DNA of 64,000 nt, taken from positions 2,294,001 through 2,358,000 of the forward strand of contig NZ_JBEFLP010000001.1 in assembly GCF_040149665.1 (NCBI RefSeq), in the 5' to 3' direction. The DNA comes from Sulfitobacter sp. HNIBRBA3233 (GTDB taxonomy: Bacteria > Pseudomonadota > Alphaproteobacteria > Rhodobacterales > Rhodobacteraceae). This document shows positions 62,844-64,000 of the stretch, piece by piece. Position 1 is the first letter of the stretch. Each line of letters begins with the position of its first letter. The notes under the pieces are model-generated. The model saw only the letters and a list, made by a program, of their open reading frames with translations, ran no database searches and had not been told where the DNA came from. A program made the position numbers and the translations under genes.

Positions 62844-64000
62844 CTAGGCCGCCGCAGTCAGAACGTAAACGCCGCTTTCATGCAGGGACACGTTCCAGCC
62901 GGGTTCAACGACAATTGTGGTCGTTTCTTCCTCAATTACAGCCGGACCGCTGAGGCTGTCGCCCGCTCCGAGGGCCGCACCGTCGTAGACCGGCGTTTCC
63001 TGCGTATCCCCGTCGAGGGAGAAAACCATCGCGCGGCTGCCCTTTCGCGCACCATCCGCGCCGCTGCCCTTTGCGATGGGCGCGCGGATGGGTTTGTCGA
63101 CCTTGCCCACGATCGTGCTTTCGACGTTGACCACCTCGATCGGGCTGCCCGGCTCATCGTAGGTATAGAGTTCGCGGTGACGCGCGTGGAACGCCGCGCG
63201 CAGTTCATCGAGGCTGTCTGTCGTGATGTCGAACGTGCCGATCTCGACGGTGCATTCGTGAACCTGACCGACATAGCGCATGTCGAGACCACGAGAGATC
63301 TCGATACTGCTTTCGTCGAAGCCGTCGCCGGACAGGTCTTCCGTCCCGCGCGCTTCCAGCCCTTTGAACAGATCGTTTAGCGTGGCCGCCGCCCCGTCAT
63401 CGTCCAGCCGGATCGGCGCGGGGGCCATGTAGTTGTATTTCACATCCGACAGGATCTGCCCGTAGGCGCACAGCCCGGACGCAAGCTTGGAAATCAGCAC
63501 CTTGCCGATGCCCATCTCGCGGGCAAGCGCCGTGATATGCGCGCCTGTCGCCCCGCCCGCGCCCATCAGGACGAAATCGCGCGGATCATACCCCCGCTCG
63601 ACCGAGACGCGGCGGATGGCGTTGACCATGTTGTTGTTGACGATGGTGAACATGCCGTAGGCGGCAGTTTCCAGCGAAAGACCCAAGGGATCGGCCAGCT
63701 TTTCCTTGATCGCCTTGCGCGATTTCTCCTTGTCCAGCGGGACGCGCCCGCCGACCAGACCTTCGTCGTTGAGATATCCGAGGGCAAGGTTCGCGTCCGT
63801 GGTCGTTGGCATCTCGCCGCCCTGACCGTAGCAGGCCGGTCCGGGATCGGCGCCCGCAGATTGCGGCCCCATCTGCAACAGGCCCATTTCGTCGATCCAG
63901 CCGATCGATCCGCCACCGGCGCCCAGCGTTTCCACCTGAATCATCGGGATCCCGATGCGGTAACGCAGAAAGTCGATGTTCTTGTTCACGTTCGCCTTGC
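62844..64000 (-). CDS. hyuA: Hydantoinase/oxoprolinase subunit A, N-terminus outside the window
   Basis: The visible C-terminal 385 residues belong to the ATP-dependent HyuA/oxoprolinase/acetone carboxylase family: ETLGAGGGSIGWID, QSAGADPGPACYGQGGEMPTTTDANLALGY, MGAGGATGAHITALA and the end GPAVIEEETTTIVVEPGW. Members open hydantoin, 5-oxoproline or related rings with ATP, usually with a HyuB subunit, which would lie outside the window if present. It is 52 bases upstream of the leaderless binding-protein gene on the same strand. Confidence 0.94.
   Translation of the reverse strand, partial: KANVNKNIDFLRYRIGIPMIQVETLGAGGGSIGWIDEMGLLQMGPQSAGADPGPACYGQGGEMPTTTDANLALGYLNDEGLVGGRVPLDKEKSRKAIKEKLADPLGLSLETAAYGMFTIVNNNMVNAIRRVSVERGYDPRDFVLMGAGGATGAHITALAREMGIGKVLISKLASGLCAYGQILSDVKYNYMAPAPIRLDDDGAAATLNDLFKGLEARGTEDLSGDGFDESSIEISRGLDMRYVGQVHECTVEIGTFDITTDSLDELRAAFHARHRELYTYDEPGSPIEVVNVESTIVGKVDKPIRAPIAKGSGADGARKGSRAMVFSLDGDTQETPVYDGAALGAGDSLSGPAVIEEETTTIVVEPGWNVSLHESGVYVLTAAA

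Overview
The window looks like chromosomal core DNA of a marine alphaproteobacterium of the Rhodobacteraceae (Roseobacter group). This rests on high GC, dense gene packing with many 1- or 4-base start/stop overlaps, and family traits: SecA with a C-terminal zinc tail, YlxR fused to an L7Ae-like domain, rimP-nusA-ylxR-infB, PpiC-argJ-mutT next to secA, Hsp33-NUDIX-cca, and an RpoH-type promoter before dnaK. I cannot name a genus. I see no rRNA, tRNA, CRISPR array, insertion sequence, prophage or replication origin, and no gene-free stretch longer than 300 bases.

Layout. 1-5.4 kb: UDP-sugar and surface-glycan genes (galE cut by the window edge, galU, a family 2 glycosyltransferase), cysQ, an ABC-2 export permease without its ATPase, and AlkB. 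5.6-10.2 kb: dnaK-dnaJ with a heat-shock-type promoter and a strong terminator, then radC and a hemerythrin protein. 10.2-20.4 kb: a PstS-like/OmpA fusion, an unknown exported protein and secA on the minus strand; ppiC, argJ, mutT, a 49-residue small protein, a lipid kinase and a metallophosphoesterase on the plus strand. 20.4-25.9 kb: rimP-nusA-ylxR-infB behind a sigma70-type promoter with an intrinsic terminator between promoter and rimP, the layout of an attenuated leader. 25.9-32.8 kb: a short family 5 binding protein, proline iminopeptidase, ubiG, MarR, nitrilase, glutaredoxin, ComF, a degenerate methyltransferase and hemH. 32.8-35.1 kb: small envelope proteins, two L,D-transpeptidases and a CAP-domain lipoprotein. 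35.1-49 kb: an RNA methyltransferase, a pair of half-size ABC exporters, cca, a CoA-type NUDIX, Hsp33, a second NUDIX, a response-regulator phosphatase facing an Hpt protein, an SDR, ilvA, argG and a DUF7282-like protein. 49.2-51.3 kb: a sulfotransferase-like protein and a CobW GTPase coupled to a small CxxC protein.

The accessory part is 51.3-64 kb, all on the minus strand. In transcription order it reads: hydantoinase A (cut by the window edge), a spermidine-type binding protein with no signal peptide, a GntR regulator with two helix-turn-helix domains, a terminator, then ATPase, two permeases, two SDRs, a Tat-exported binding protein, a second ATPase, an amidase and a cytoplasmic polysaccharide-deacetylase-fold hydrolase that resembles cyclic imide hydrolases. 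I infer an uptake and ring-opening pathway for a cyclic imide, hydantoin or lactam. Two features are unusual: one transporter ATPase has lost its switch histidine while the other keeps it, which suggests an asymmetric ATPase pair; and the leaderless binding protein overlaps the regulator gene, which suggests a cytoplasmic ligand-sensing partner. Substrate and regulation are inference, not demonstrated.
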